Shown here: positions 8,893-18,107 of the stretch, in pieces
Layout: every line of letters begins with the position of its first letter
How positions within the stretch are numbered: the first letter of the stretch is position 1
From: Alkalimonas cellulosilytica
Lineage (GTDB): Bacteria; Pseudomonadota; Gammaproteobacteria; Enterobacterales; Alteromonadaceae
Direction: 5' to 3'
DNA: 64,000 nucleotides
Assembly: GCF_036325985.1 (NCBI RefSeq)
Contig: NZ_JAUHLI010000003.1
Location: 62,001 to 126,000, forward strand
Notes under the pieces: model-generated
The model's input: only the letters and a program-made list of their open reading frames with translations
Told to the model about the DNA's origin: nothing
Database searches by the model: none
Position numbers and translations under genes: made by a program

Positions 8893-9504
8893 TCACTTCA
8901 AGTGTGTGCCCAGCGATTGCAGGTAGGCAATCAGAGCATCCATTTCGGTTTTACCTTGAACGGCATCGGCTGCACCGGCAATGTCTTCGTCGGTGTAGGG
9001 CACGCCAAGGCTACGGAAAATTTCCAGCTTACGCGCTGTGTAGCGACCATCCAATACTCTGTCGGCCAACCAGGGGTAAGCCGGCATATTGGATTGAGGA
9101 ACTACCGAGCGTGGATCCATCATGTGAGCATAGTGCCAGTCATCGCTGTAACGGCCACCGACCCGGGCCAGATCCGGTCCGGTCCGTTTCGAGCCCCACA
9201 GGTGCGGGTGCTCCCACACATGTTCACCTGCTACCGAGTAGTGGCCGTAGCGCTCCACTTCCGAGCGAAACGGGCGGATCATCTGACTATGGCAGTTATT
9301 ACAGCCTTCACGGATGTAAATATCCCGACCTTCCATTTCCAGTGCTGTGTAAGGGCGCAAGCCATGGACCGGGGTGGTGGTTTCTTCCAGATACATCAGG
9401 GGCGTAATTTGCACCAGGGTACCAAAGCTGATGGCAATGATGGTGAAGATCCCCAGCAAGCCAACACTCTTTTCAATTTTTTCGTGATGATTCTTATTCG
9501 ACAT
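8893..9504 (-). CDS. ccoO: Cytochrome c oxidase cbb3-type monoheme subunit CcoO
   Basis: Membrane-anchored cytochrome c of the cbb3 oxidase. A single helix at about 13-36 is followed by the heme site C68-x2-C71-H72 in GCNNCHSQMIRP, a segment typical of CcoO. A distal methionine ligand is likely in the SNMPAYPWL segment. The ATG at 9504 follows AAGGAG with good spacing; the longer frame overlapping ccoN is not needed. It is co-transcribed between ccoN and ccoQ. Confidence 0.96.
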   Translation of the reverse strand: MSNKNHHEKIEKSVGLLGIFTIIAISFGTLVQITPLMYLEETTTPVHGLRPYTALEMEGRDIYIREGCNNCHSQMIRPFRSEVERYGHYSVAGEHVWEHPHLWGSKRTGPDLARVGGRYSDDWHYAHMMDPRSVVPQSNMPAYPWLADRVLDGRYTARKLEIFRSLGVPYTDEDIAGAADAVQGKTEMDALIAYLQSLGTHLK

Positions 9505-9514
9505 TGCTCGCTCC

Positions 9515-10945
9515 TTAGGCCACAGCTTCAGCAACAGGCTTCAGAGAGTGGTTCTCTGCACGCAGGGTTTTGTAGGTGTTGTACGCCATCACAAACATCC
9601 CCACCAGCACGAAGACACCACCGACAAAGCGCATCAGATAGAACGGCATGGACGCCTCAACACTTTCTACAAAGCTGTAGGTCAGGGTGCCGTCGGTATT
9701 GACCGCGCGCCACATCATGCCTTGCATAATACCGGAGATCCACATGGCCACGATGTAAAGCACCACACCGATGGTATGCAGCCAAAAATGTGTATTGATA
9801 AGTTTAATGCTGTACATCCGGCCTTGATTAAACAGGGTAGGGATCAAGTAGTAGGTGGCACCAATGGTAATCATCGCAACCCAGCCCAAAGCACCGGAGT
9901 GCACGTGGCCAACGGTCCAGTCGGTGTAGTGCGACAAGGCGTTCACCGATTTGATAGCCATCATCGGGCCTTCGAAGGTCGACATGCCGTAAAAGGACAG
10001 AGAAACAATCAGGAAACGTAGAATCGGGTCGGTTTTCAGTTTATGCCAGGCACCTGACAGCGTCATGATACCGTTAATCATACCACCCCAGCTGGGCACA
10101 AACAGAATCACCGACATCACCATACCCAGCGACTGAGTCCAGTCCGGCAAGGCGGTGTAGTGCAAGTGGTGCGGGCCAGCCCAAATATACAGTGCAATCA
10201 GAGCCCAGAAGTGCACAATGGATAAGCGGTACGAATAGACCGGACGACCAGCCTGCTTCGGAACGAAGTAGTACATCATGCCCAGGAAACCAGCGGTGAG
10301 CAGGAAACCTACCGCATTATGGCCATACCACCACTGGATCATCGCATCCACAGCGCCGGCATAGATGGAGTAGGATTTGACCAGGTTCAGTGGGATCACC
10401 ATATTATTGACCAGGTGCAGGGCCGCCACGGTAATAATAAAGGCGCCGTAGAACCAGTTGGCGACGTAAATATGGCTGGTTTTGCGTTTCACCAGGGTGC
10501 CAAAGAACACCACCGCAAACGAGACCCAGACCACAGTGATCAGAATATCAATCGGCCATTCCAGCTCGGCGTACTCTTTGGACTGGGTAATACCCAGGGG
10601 CAGGGTAATGGCAGCCAGCACAATCACTGTTTGCCAGCCCCAGAAGGTGAACATCGCCAGCTTTTCAGCAAATAGCCGGACCTGACAGGTTCGTTGCACG
10701 ATATAATAAGCAGTCCCCATCAAGGCACTGGTACCAAAAGCAAAGATCACCGCATTGGTATGAAGAGGACGTAGACGGCTGTAAGTCAGCCATGGGATGT
10801 CAAAGTTCAGGGCAGGCCAATACAATTGGGCTGCAATCAGTACACCTACCGCCATACCCACAATGCCCCATAGAATGGTAGCAAGGGTAAAGAGGCGGAC
10901 AACGCTATAGTTGTAGTCAACTTCTAACGATTTAGTCTGGCTCAT
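9515..10945 (-). CDS. ccoN: Cytochrome c oxidase cbb3-type catalytic subunit CcoN
   Basis: Catalytic heme-copper subunit with about twelve membrane helices. It reduces oxygen with high affinity and pumps protons. Conserved histidines appear in HTNAVIFAFG, GHNAVGFLLT, GPHHLHYTALPDW and VHSGALGW, and fit the heme b, heme b3 and CuB ligands. The length (about 476 aa) is usual. The ATG at 10945 is preferred over the in-frame GTG at 10957. It is the first gene of ccoNOQP. The upstream leader contains a CCACTT/AAGTGG hairpin and, farther up, a 21 bp palindrome. Confidence 0.96.
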   Translation of the reverse strand: MSQTKSLEVDYNYSVVRLFTLATILWGIVGMAVGVLIAAQLYWPALNFDIPWLTYSRLRPLHTNAVIFAFGTSALMGTAYYIVQRTCQVRLFAEKLAMFTFWGWQTVIVLAAITLPLGITQSKEYAELEWPIDILITVVWVSFAVVFFGTLVKRKTSHIYVANWFYGAFIITVAALHLVNNMVIPLNLVKSYSIYAGAVDAMIQWWYGHNAVGFLLTAGFLGMMYYFVPKQAGRPVYSYRLSIVHFWALIALYIWAGPHHLHYTALPDWTQSLGMVMSVILFVPSWGGMINGIMTLSGAWHKLKTDPILRFLIVSLSFYGMSTFEGPMMAIKSVNALSHYTDWTVGHVHSGALGWVAMITIGATYYLIPTLFNQGRMYSIKLINTHFWLHTIGVVLYIVAMWISGIMQGMMWRAVNTDGTLTYSFVESVEASMPFYLMRFVGGVFVLVGMFVMAYNTYKTLRAENHSLKPVAEAVA

Positions 10946-10982
10946 ATCGAGTTCCACTGCAGTTTCGCTGGTTACAAATTAT

Positions 10983-10999
10983 CCACTTGCGGGAAGTGG
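10983..10999 (-). promoter_or_regulatory. Small hairpin in the ccoN leader
   Basis: CCACTT and AAGTGG form a six-base stem around a five-base loop about 40 bases upstream of the ccoN start. It could affect leader stability or translation. No known riboswitch or protein site was recognised. Confidence 0.35.
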
Positions 11000-11136
11000 C
11001 CCTTTTTTTATCACTCTAAGCCGGTACACACCTCACTGTGCTGTACCCACTTAGGGCTATTCTGGTTGCGGATGATAAAGATTTCACTTTGCAAAAGATA
11101 GTTGAATCCGCCGCTTTTATGATTTAGAACAAAGTC

Positions 11137-11157
11137 CTTGTTTACTAAGTAAACAAG
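11137..11157. promoter_or_regulatory. Perfect 21 bp palindrome, candidate operator
   Basis: CTTGTTTACT is followed by one central A and then its exact reverse complement. It lies in the divergent gap between ccoN and the small lipoprotein gene, about 190 bp from the first and 80 bp from the second. Perfect symmetry of this length with an AT-rich core suggests a dimeric repressor site, perhaps TetR-type. The regulator is unknown. Confidence 0.55.
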
Positions 11158-11236
11158 TGTAGGTTGTCTTTGGCCCTCTTGCTGTATTCGAGGTAGAATA
11201 AACTACTTATTTTGGCAAACAGGCAAGCCCCCACCC

Positions 11237-11647
11237 ATGGTGAATACCTCAGCATTGTGTCTGCCCGTGTTGCTATTGCTTGTGGTTATGGCATTGGGTT
11301 GTAAGCCAGCGCAAGTGGCTGATCAATCCGAGCTTTTGCTCTATGATAGCACAGCAGAGCAACTGTCGATAAGCCCTGAAAGCATTCCGGTTGAGTCCTT
11401 GCTTACGTTAAAACTGCAAACGGTGGCAGCCATTGCTGCCATCACCGCTGAGGTCACCGGCGAGTCGATGTACATGGGGCGGGTACCGATCCGGTTTGAA
11501 CCGATTGAACCATCGCTATGGCAGGCGGAGTTTTTACTGGGGGCCTGTACTGATCCTAACATGCTGTGGCGACTAACCATTCGCATTCAGTATGAAGATG
11601 GCCGGGTACTACTGATTTCGGAGGTTTTTCAGAGCAGTTGGCGCTAA
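11237..11647 (+). CDS. Hypothetical lipoprotein
   Basis: 136 aa protein with a hydrophobic signal (residues 7-20) ending in MALGC, a lipobox, so C22 should be lipidated. The mature part looks beta-rich and ends with a segment resembling FixH-type or YtkA-type periplasmic domains (TGESMYMGRVPIRFEP, then WRLTIRIQYEDG). I do not recognise a named family with confidence. It is divergent from ccoN, and its stop overlaps the end of yeaD. Position next to the cbb3 operon hints at a metal or envelope role, but this is only inference. Confidence 0.6.
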   Translation: MVNTSALCLPVLLLLVVMALGCKPAQVADQSELLLYDSTAEQLSISPESIPVESLLTLKLQTVAAIAAITAEVTGESMYMGRVPIRFEPIEPSLWQAEFLLGACTDPNMLWRLTIRIQYEDGRVLLISEVFQSSWR

Positions 11648-12495
11648 CGGCTGGCTGCCTGTCGGGCAATGGTTTGGCTTAACTGCAACGGCGCTGTCTG
11701 CCAGTTCAGGCTGGCGGTTTCCACACAGACAAAGTGCTGATAAGCATTATCAGGGACATCTTTGAGTGCCTTGCTTTTCGCCGGACCAGGGTTCCACAGC
11801 ACTGAGCTGTCATGGCCTGACTGTTGCAGTACCACTCCCTGAGCACCATCCTGAACCAGCAGCTGCGAACCAGCTTGCAGGTAGATGCGATCGGTTTCAT
11901 TCTCCAGTCGGGCAGGCGAAGCGCCATCCAGGCATTCTTGCTGGCTGACTTTATCCAGGTAGTGGTTGCCAAGTCCATGCACGCTTAGCTGCTGCGGGCT
12001 AGTGAGCTTAAAATAACTGTGCAAAGCCGCTTGCTGTGGCAGGGGCTGTTCAGAGCTTAGTGTGACGCTTAGTGCCTCTTTACTCAAGCGGACTGCTAGC
12101 TGTAACTCGATGGGGGCAGGGCAATGCGGTAAATCTGTAAAAATGCTGTGCAAAGTCAGTGCCGCGACGCTTTCGGTGCAATGTTGCTGCAGCAGTTGCC
12201 AGTGCCGGGTTCGGGCAACGCCATGCGCGGGCTGTGAGGCCGCGTCAGGTAGGATGCTGGGATCGGCGGGCCCGAACCAGGGCCAGCACAGTGGAATGCC
12301 ACCGCGAATGGCTTGCTGCTGCCAGTTCGCCTGAGGCGAGAGCCATAACAGTTCATCGCCAGGGCTTGGTTGATACGACAGCACTTGAGCGCCATAGCTG
12401 CTGACCACAGCACTGGCTTCACCGCAGCGCAGCTGCCAACAGGGCAGCTCGGCCAGGTGGGCAAAACCAAGCTGTGGCTGGATGCTGCTTCGCAT
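11644..12495 (-). CDS. yeaD: D-hexose-6-phosphate mutarotase (YeaD-like)
   Basis: Aldose-1-epimerase-superfamily enzyme that interconverts anomers of glucose-6-phosphate and similar sugars. It is a beta-sandwich protein of 283 aa with the family segments GGIPLCWPWFG (about 65-75), AHGVARTRHW (about 90-99) and a late VCVETASL motif. It is 14 bases downstream of gapA on the same strand, and the gapA-yeaD pairing is known from E. coli, which supports both calls. It ends in a four-base overlap with a convergent gene. Confidence 0.88.
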   Translation of the reverse strand: MRSSIQPQLGFAHLAELPCWQLRCGEASAVVSSYGAQVLSYQPSPGDELLWLSPQANWQQQAIRGGIPLCWPWFGPADPSILPDAASQPAHGVARTRHWQLLQQHCTESVAALTLHSIFTDLPHCPAPIELQLAVRLSKEALSVTLSSEQPLPQQAALHSYFKLTSPQQLSVHGLGNHYLDKVSQQECLDGASPARLENETDRIYLQAGSQLLVQDGAQGVVLQQSGHDSSVLWNPGPAKSKALKDVPDNAYQHFVCVETASLNWQTAPLQLSQTIARQAASR

Positions 12496-12508
12496 GGAGT
12501 TTGCTTGG

Positions 12509-13513
12509 TTACTTCATCATCTGGACAGTATTGTCCAGCATGCGGTTGCTAAAGCCCCACTCGTTGTCGTACCAGGACATTACTTTCACCAGACGGCCAT
12601 TGACCCGGGTTTCACTGGCATCAAAGATGGACGACATCGGGTTGTGGTTAAAATCAACCGAAACCAGTGGCAAATCGTTCACCATCAAGGCTTCGTTTAG
12701 TGGTGAAGTGGCCGCTGCTTTGCGGATAATGTCATTGACTTCCTCTACGCTGGTATTGCGACCAGCAATAAAGCATAAATCCACCAACGAAACGTTCAGG
12801 GTAGGGACCCGTACGGCCAGGCCATCAAACTTGCCTTGCAGCTCAGGGACCACCAAACCAACGGCGGCAGCGGCGCCGGTTTTGGTCGGGATCATCGACA
12901 TGGCTGCAGCACGAGCCCGGCGGACATCGGTGTGGTACACATCGCTTAACCGCTGGTCGTTGGTGTAGGCATGAATGGTGGTCATCAGACCGGATTCAAT
13001 ACCCAGTGCATCGTTCAGTGGCTTAGCGATAGGAGCCAGGCAGTTGGTGGTGCAGGATGCGTTGGAAATGATGGTCATATCCGGGGTAATGATGTCGTGG
13101 TTCACGCCATACACAATGGTAGCATCCACCTCTTTGGCCGGGGCGGAGATAATGACTTTTTTCGCGCCGGCAGTCAGGTGTGCGCCAGCGGTTTTGCGAT
13201 CAGTGAACAGGCCGGTACACTCCAGCACCACATCCACCTGCAGCTCTTTCCACGGCAGATTGGCCGGGTTGCGCTCGCTTAAAGTACGGATTTCATCCTG
13301 ATTAACGAAAATAGCACTGTCAGAATGTTCAACCTGAGCCGGAAAAATACCATGAGCTGTGTCATACTTCAGCAAGTGCGCATTGATGGCGGCATCGCCT
13401 AAATCATTGATTGCGACAATTTTTATGTCGTACGACTTATTCGTTTCATACAGAGCCCGTAAAATATTACGGCCGATACGGCCAAAACCGTTAATTGCAA
13501 CACGAATGGTCAT
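12509..13513 (-). CDS. gapA: Glyceraldehyde-3-phosphate dehydrogenase, type I
   Basis: Glycolytic GAPDH. The N-terminal Rossmann motif INGFGRIGR is at residues 7-15. The catalytic cysteine is C154 in SNASCTTNCLAP. The C-terminal SWYDNEWGFSNRM segment is intact. At 334 aa it is full length. The residue after the second strand is aspartate (AINDL), as expected for an NAD-dependent enzyme. The ATG follows an AGGGG site. It heads gapA-yeaD and is divergent from malQ, so the 165 bp gap must hold both promoters. Confidence 0.97.
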   Translation of the reverse strand: MTIRVAINGFGRIGRNILRALYETNKSYDIKIVAINDLGDAAINAHLLKYDTAHGIFPAQVEHSDSAIFVNQDEIRTLSERNPANLPWKELQVDVVLECTGLFTDRKTAGAHLTAGAKKVIISAPAKEVDATIVYGVNHDIITPDMTIISNASCTTNCLAPIAKPLNDALGIESGLMTTIHAYTNDQRLSDVYHTDVRRARAAAMSMIPTKTGAAAAVGLVVPELQGKFDGLAVRVPTLNVSLVDLCFIAGRNTSVEEVNDIIRKAAATSPLNEALMVNDLPLVSVDFNHNPMSSIFDASETRVNGRLVKVMSWYDNEWGFSNRMLDNTVQMMK

Positions 13514-13678
13514 AGAACACCCCTTGGTTAAACGTTATTTTGTAGTAAAATTACATTATTTGGCGAAATATTCAAGCGGTAAATGCAGTTGCATACGAAT
13601 TCTTGTAATTAAATAACGCAAAAAGCCCGAATTCAGAGTATTCTCAGCATAGCAAAGAAAATAAGCAGGAAGGACGCC

Positions 13679-15871
13679 ATGAACACAGCGCTTGTAGAAC
13701 AGGCTTTGGCATTTGCCGGCATTGAAGCCAGTTACACCGATGCCTATGGGCAGTTGCAACACGTCAGCGAAGCCAATCTGCTGGCTTTACTGGCAGCGCA
13801 GGGGTTTGATACCAGCAGTGAAGACAGCCTGGATGAGAGTTTGCAGCACCATCAGCAGGCACTGTGGCAGCAACTGTTATTGCCGGTCTCGGTGCAGCAG
13901 CAGGATCAGCCGCTGCATCTGGAGCTGCGGCTGCCGTTGGCGTTGGCCAATGAACCACTGAAACTGAATCTTATCACCGAAGCTGGCAAGCAGCATCGCT
14001 TGTCGCTTACGCCGGTCGATGGCGAGCTGCTGCAGGTCTACCAGCAGGATGAGCAGGAATACCATTTATACCAGCATGCCATTACAACTCATCTGGAGCC
14101 TGGCTATCACCGCCTGCGGGTAACCAGCCCTGCCACGCTTAAATGTGAGCAGTCGCTGATTGTGACACCGACGCGTTGTTATCAGCCAGAGGCTTTTGCC
14201 AGTAACAAGCAATGGGGTGTCAGTGTGCAGCTGTACGGCTTGCGCTCGGAGCGCAACTGGGGCATTGGTGATTTTGGCGACCTTCAGCAACTGCTGCAAC
14301 TGTTGGCTGCGCAGGGCGCTGACTTTGTGGGTCTGAACCCGATCCATGCACTCTATCCGGCCATGCCGGAACATGCCAGCCCTTACAGCCCGTCGTCCCG
14401 GCGCTGGCTCAATGGCATCTATCTGGACGTGACTGCCATGCCAGGCTTTGCCGAGTCGGCAGAGTGTCAGCAATTGGTCGCTGCAGCATCGTTTCAACAG
14501 CAACTTGCTGAGCAGCGCAGCCGTGATTGGGTCGATTATAGCGGCGTGATGCAGCTGAAACAGCCGGTGATGCATGCCTCGTATCGGTGGTTTGTACAGC
14601 ATGCGACAGCGGATGAGCAGGCCGCTTTTGCTGATTTTAAGCAGGCTGGCGGCTCGAGCTTGCAGCAGCAGGCTTTGTACGATGCCTTGCATGCGCACTT
14701 GTATGCCGAAAATAGTGAGTACTGGGGCTGGCCAGCCTGGCCGGTGGAATACCAGGATCCGGCCTCTGCGAAGGTGAAAGCTTTTGCCAAAGCACAGGCA
14801 AAAGCGCTGGATTACTACAGTTACCTGCAGTTTTGTGCCGACAGACAGTTGGCCGCGGCTCAGCAAACCGCCAAAGAAGCGGGCATGTTGCTGGGTATTT
14901 ACCGTGATTTGGCGGTGGGGGTCAGTGAAGCCTCGATGGAGATCTGGGCCAACCCGGATTTGTATTGCCGTGATGCCAGCATCGGAGCCCCGCCGGATCC
15001 ATTAGGCCCACAGGGCCAAAACTGGGGTCTGCCGCCAATGTCGCCGCTGCAACTGTTTCAGCAAGGCTATCAGCCATTTATTGACCTGCTGCGGAGCAAT
15101 ATGCAGCATGCTGGTGCACTGCGCATTGACCATGTGATGGCGTTGCTACGGTTGTGGTGGGTGCCTAAAACCGCCGATGATGCGCGGGGTGGTGCTTATT
15201 TGTATTACCCGATCATGGACTTGCTGGGCATTGTAGCACTGGAAAGTCAGCGCAATCAGGTGCTGGTGATTGGGGAAGATCTCGGCACGGTGCCGGATGG
15301 TATTCGGGATTTTTTGCAGCAGCACGGCGTCTATTCGTATCGGGTGTATTTCTTTGAACAGGCTGCAGATGGCGGCTTTATCTCTCCGGCCCATTACCCG
15401 CTGCAGGCGATGGCCACGCTGTGCACGCACGATCTACCAACGCTGATTGGCTTTTGGCATTGCGATGATTTAAAACTTGGTGAGCAGCTGGGTTTGTATC
15501 CGGATGCCGCCCAGTTGCAGCAGTTGTTTGAGCAGCGTCACCGCAACAAACAACGCATCCTGGACTCCTTGCATGGCCATGGCGCTTTGCCGTCGGATTA
15601 CCCAAGGCAAGTGGAGCAGGTGGGGATGGAGCCGGTATTGGCCCGCGCCTTGCAACTTCACCTGGCTAAGGGGCAAAGCCAGTTGCTGTGTTTGCAGCTG
15701 GAAGACTGGATGCAGATGACCCAGCCGGTCAATGTGCCGGGCACCAGCGATGAGTACCCGAACTGGCGGCGTAAGCTCAGCCAGACACTGGAACACCTGG
15801 CAGAGCAGCCAGAGCAACTGGCATTGATGCAGCAGCTGAGCCAGGCCAGGACGGATTGGCTTTATCAGTAA
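13679..15871 (+). CDS. malQ: 4-alpha-glucanotransferase (amylomaltase)
   Basis: GH77 enzyme that moves alpha-1,4-glucan segments between maltodextrins and releases glucose. The 730 aa length is that of the long bacterial MalQ form with an N-terminal extension. The catalytic core shows the nucleophile motif RIDHVMAL, the acid motif GEDLGTVPDG and the third aspartate in CTHDLPT. The ATG follows GGAAGGA. It is the first gene of a malQ-glgB-glgX set, so the three enzymes probably act together on glycogen or imported maltodextrin. Confidence 0.95.
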   Translation: MNTALVEQALAFAGIEASYTDAYGQLQHVSEANLLALLAAQGFDTSSEDSLDESLQHHQQALWQQLLLPVSVQQQDQPLHLELRLPLALANEPLKLNLITEAGKQHRLSLTPVDGELLQVYQQDEQEYHLYQHAITTHLEPGYHRLRVTSPATLKCEQSLIVTPTRCYQPEAFASNKQWGVSVQLYGLRSERNWGIGDFGDLQQLLQLLAAQGADFVGLNPIHALYPAMPEHASPYSPSSRRWLNGIYLDVTAMPGFAESAECQQLVAAASFQQQLAEQRSRDWVDYSGVMQLKQPVMHASYRWFVQHATADEQAAFADFKQAGGSSLQQQALYDALHAHLYAENSEYWGWPAWPVEYQDPASAKVKAFAKAQAKALDYYSYLQFCADRQLAAAQQTAKEAGMLLGIYRDLAVGVSEASMEIWANPDLYCRDASIGAPPDPLGPQGQNWGLPPMSPLQLFQQGYQPFIDLLRSNMQHAGALRIDHVMALLRLWWVPKTADDARGGAYLYYPIMDLLGIVALESQRNQVLVIGEDLGTVPDGIRDFLQQHGVYSYRVYFFEQAADGGFISPAHYPLQAMATLCTHDLPTLIGFWHCDDLKLGEQLGLYPDAAQLQQLFEQRHRNKQRILDSLHGHGALPSDYPRQVEQVGMEPVLARALQLHLAKGQSQLLCLQLEDWMQMTQPVNVPGTSDEYPNWRRKLSQTLEHLAEQPEQLALMQQLSQARTDWLYQ

Positions 15872-15914
15872 ATCAGCATTAGTTAAGCAGGCTATAACTA
15901 AAAAAGGAAGCAGG

Positions 15915-18107
15915 ATGACTCAGGCGTCAGACTTGGCAGCAGTGCGTTGTGCACAACCATTTTCTTTACTGGGCTGGCAGCCCAATCATGACGGGCAAGG
16001 CCAGCAAAAGGGCTGGTTGGTGCGTTGCTTTTTGCCAAAGGCAGAGCAGGTGGAAGTGTTGGATTTGGCTTCGGGCAAGTCCCTTGGCGTTTGTCAGCCG
16101 GATGCCGTGGTGGCAGGGCTCTTTACCCTGATGCTGCCGCGCAAACGCAAGACCACGCCGTATCAGTTGCTGGTCACTCAGGGCAAGCATCAGTTCCGGC
16201 TGGTCGATCCTTATCAGTTCCAGCAAGAAGCCTACCACGCGGTGCATTTTGTTCACAGCCAGCCGCAAAACCTGTACCGCCAGTTGGGTGCTCAACTGAT
16301 GGAGTTGGCGCTGGGCAAGCAGCAGCTAACAGCAACCCGCTTTGCCGTCTATGCGCCCAATGCCAGCAGTGTCAGCCTGATCGGCGATATGAACGATTGG
16401 GATGGCCGCTGCCACCCTATGCAGAAAACCGATTGCGGTCATTGGGTGTTGGTGATGCCGGACATTGCTGCCGGAGTGCGGTATAAGTTTGAAATCAAAG
16501 ACCGGCAAGGGCATTTGCTGCCGCATAAAGCCGATCCGGTCGGTTTCTTTGCCGACCAATACCCATCGCATGCATCGCAGGTGTATGATCACAGCCGCTA
16601 TCAGTGGCAGGATCAGGCCTGGCAAAGTCGCAAGCAAGTTCCGCCTTATCAGGCCCCGATGAGTATTTACGAGCTGCATTTGGGCTCCTGGCGGCGCAAA
16701 GACAACAACGAGCCACTGAATTACCTGGAATTAACAGAGCAGCTGATCCCATACTTGCTGGATATGGGCTACACCCACATTGAGCTGTTGCCGGTGATGG
16801 AGCATCCTTTTGATGGTTCCTGGGGCTATCAGCCGGTGGGGTTGTTTGCGCCGAGTTCACGCTTTGGCAGCCCGGATGAGTTTAAAGCCCTGGTCGACGC
16901 CTGCCATCAGGCTGGCATTGGGGTGATCCTGGACTGGGTGCCGGCGCACTTTCCGGATGATGGCCACGGCCTGGCCCGGTTTGATGGCACGGCACTGTAT
17001 GAATACGAAGATCCACGCCGGGGCTGGCACCCGGACTGGAATTCCTGCATCTATGATTTTGGCAAAGACACCGTGCGGCATTTCCTGGTCGCCAGCGCCT
17101 TGTACTGGCTGGAACACTTTCATATCGATGGTCTGCGGGTCGATGCGGTGGCTTCCATGCTGTACTGGGATTATTCGCGCAAGGCGGGCGAGTGGGTGCC
17201 CAATGTCGATGGCGGCAATCACAACTACGAAGCCATCAGCCTGCTGCAATGGCTAAACACCGAGGTGTACCGTCAGTTCCCGAATGCCATCACCATTGCG
17301 GAGGAGTCCACGTCCTTTGCCGGTGTCTCGAAACCGGTTGATCAGGGTGGCCTTGGTTTTGGCTTTAAATGGAACATGGGCTGGATGAACGACAGCCTGC
17401 GTTACATCAGCAAGGATCCGGCTTATCGCAAGTTTCATCACAACGATCTGACCTTTGCCATGGTGTACCATTACAACGAAAACTTCGTGCTGTCATTGTC
17501 GCACGATGAAGTGGTGCACGGTAAAGGCAGCTTGCTGCATAAAATGCCGGGCGATGAATGGCAGCAGGCGGCCAACCTGCGGGCCTATATTGCTTATATG
17601 TTTGCCCATCCGGGCAAAAAACTGCACTTTATGGGCATGGAGTTTGCACAGGCCGCAGAGTGGAGCCATCAGCGTAGCCTGGATTGGCATCTGCTGGATT
17701 ACGACAAACACCGTGGTATTCAGCAGCTGTTTCGTGATTTGAATCTGAGTTACCAACGCTGTGCGCCTTTGTACCAGCTGGATTACGACAGCCAGGGCTT
17801 TGGCTGGCTGGATCACAACGATGCCGAGCATTCGGTGCTCAGTTTTTACCGGCAGGATGCAGCTGGTGAGCGCATTTATGTGGTGTCTAACTTCACGCCG
17901 GTTCCGCGTAACCAATATCGGTTAGGCGTTGCCACTGAGGGAGACTTTGAGGTGATCCTGAACACCGACAGCAGCTATTACTGGGGCAGTAATTTTGCGG
18001 TTGGCTCTGTGTTGCATGCAGCGGCTCAGCCGCATCAGGGGCAGCCCGCCAGCCTGGTGCTGGATTTACCGCCGTTATCCACCTTGTATCTGCGCCGCCG
18101 GGGGTGA
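15915..18107 (+). CDS. glgB: 1,4-alpha-glucan branching enzyme
   Basis: GH13 enzyme that makes alpha-1,6 branches in glycogen. It has two N-terminal beta domains (a GlgB N1 domain, then a CBM48 domain at about 130-225 with FAVYAPNA) and then the barrel. Catalytic motifs are GLRVDAVASM (nucleophile Asp), TIAEEST (acid Glu) and SLSHDEVVHGK. A C-terminal amylase beta domain follows. Full length at 730 aa. A GGAAG site precedes the ATG. Its stop overlaps the start region of glgX. Confidence 0.96.
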   Translation: MTQASDLAAVRCAQPFSLLGWQPNHDGQGQQKGWLVRCFLPKAEQVEVLDLASGKSLGVCQPDAVVAGLFTLMLPRKRKTTPYQLLVTQGKHQFRLVDPYQFQQEAYHAVHFVHSQPQNLYRQLGAQLMELALGKQQLTATRFAVYAPNASSVSLIGDMNDWDGRCHPMQKTDCGHWVLVMPDIAAGVRYKFEIKDRQGHLLPHKADPVGFFADQYPSHASQVYDHSRYQWQDQAWQSRKQVPPYQAPMSIYELHLGSWRRKDNNEPLNYLELTEQLIPYLLDMGYTHIELLPVMEHPFDGSWGYQPVGLFAPSSRFGSPDEFKALVDACHQAGIGVILDWVPAHFPDDGHGLARFDGTALYEYEDPRRGWHPDWNSCIYDFGKDTVRHFLVASALYWLEHFHIDGLRVDAVASMLYWDYSRKAGEWVPNVDGGNHNYEAISLLQWLNTEVYRQFPNAITIAEESTSFAGVSKPVDQGGLGFGFKWNMGWMNDSLRYISKDPAYRKFHHNDLTFAMVYHYNENFVLSLSHDEVVHGKGSLLHKMPGDEWQQAANLRAYIAYMFAHPGKKLHFMGMEFAQAAEWSHQRSLDWHLLDYDKHRGIQQLFRDLNLSYQRCAPLYQLDYDSQGFGWLDHNDAEHSVLSFYRQDAAGERIYVVSNFTPVPRNQYRLGVATEGDFEVILNTDSSYYWGSNFAVGSVLHAAAQPHQGQPASLVLDLPPLSTLYLRRRG

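Noticed and set aside
10946..11236. FNR box (TTGAT-N4-ATCAA) upstream of ccoN
   Set aside because: I expected one because cbb3 operons are often FNR-controlled, but no complete or near-complete site is visible in the gap; TTGAATCC and ATGATTTA fragments are too poor.
12474..13301. Plus-strand open frames opposite gapA and yeaD
   Set aside because: They are mirror frames of well-conserved minus-strand genes and have no ribosome sites or recognisable domains.
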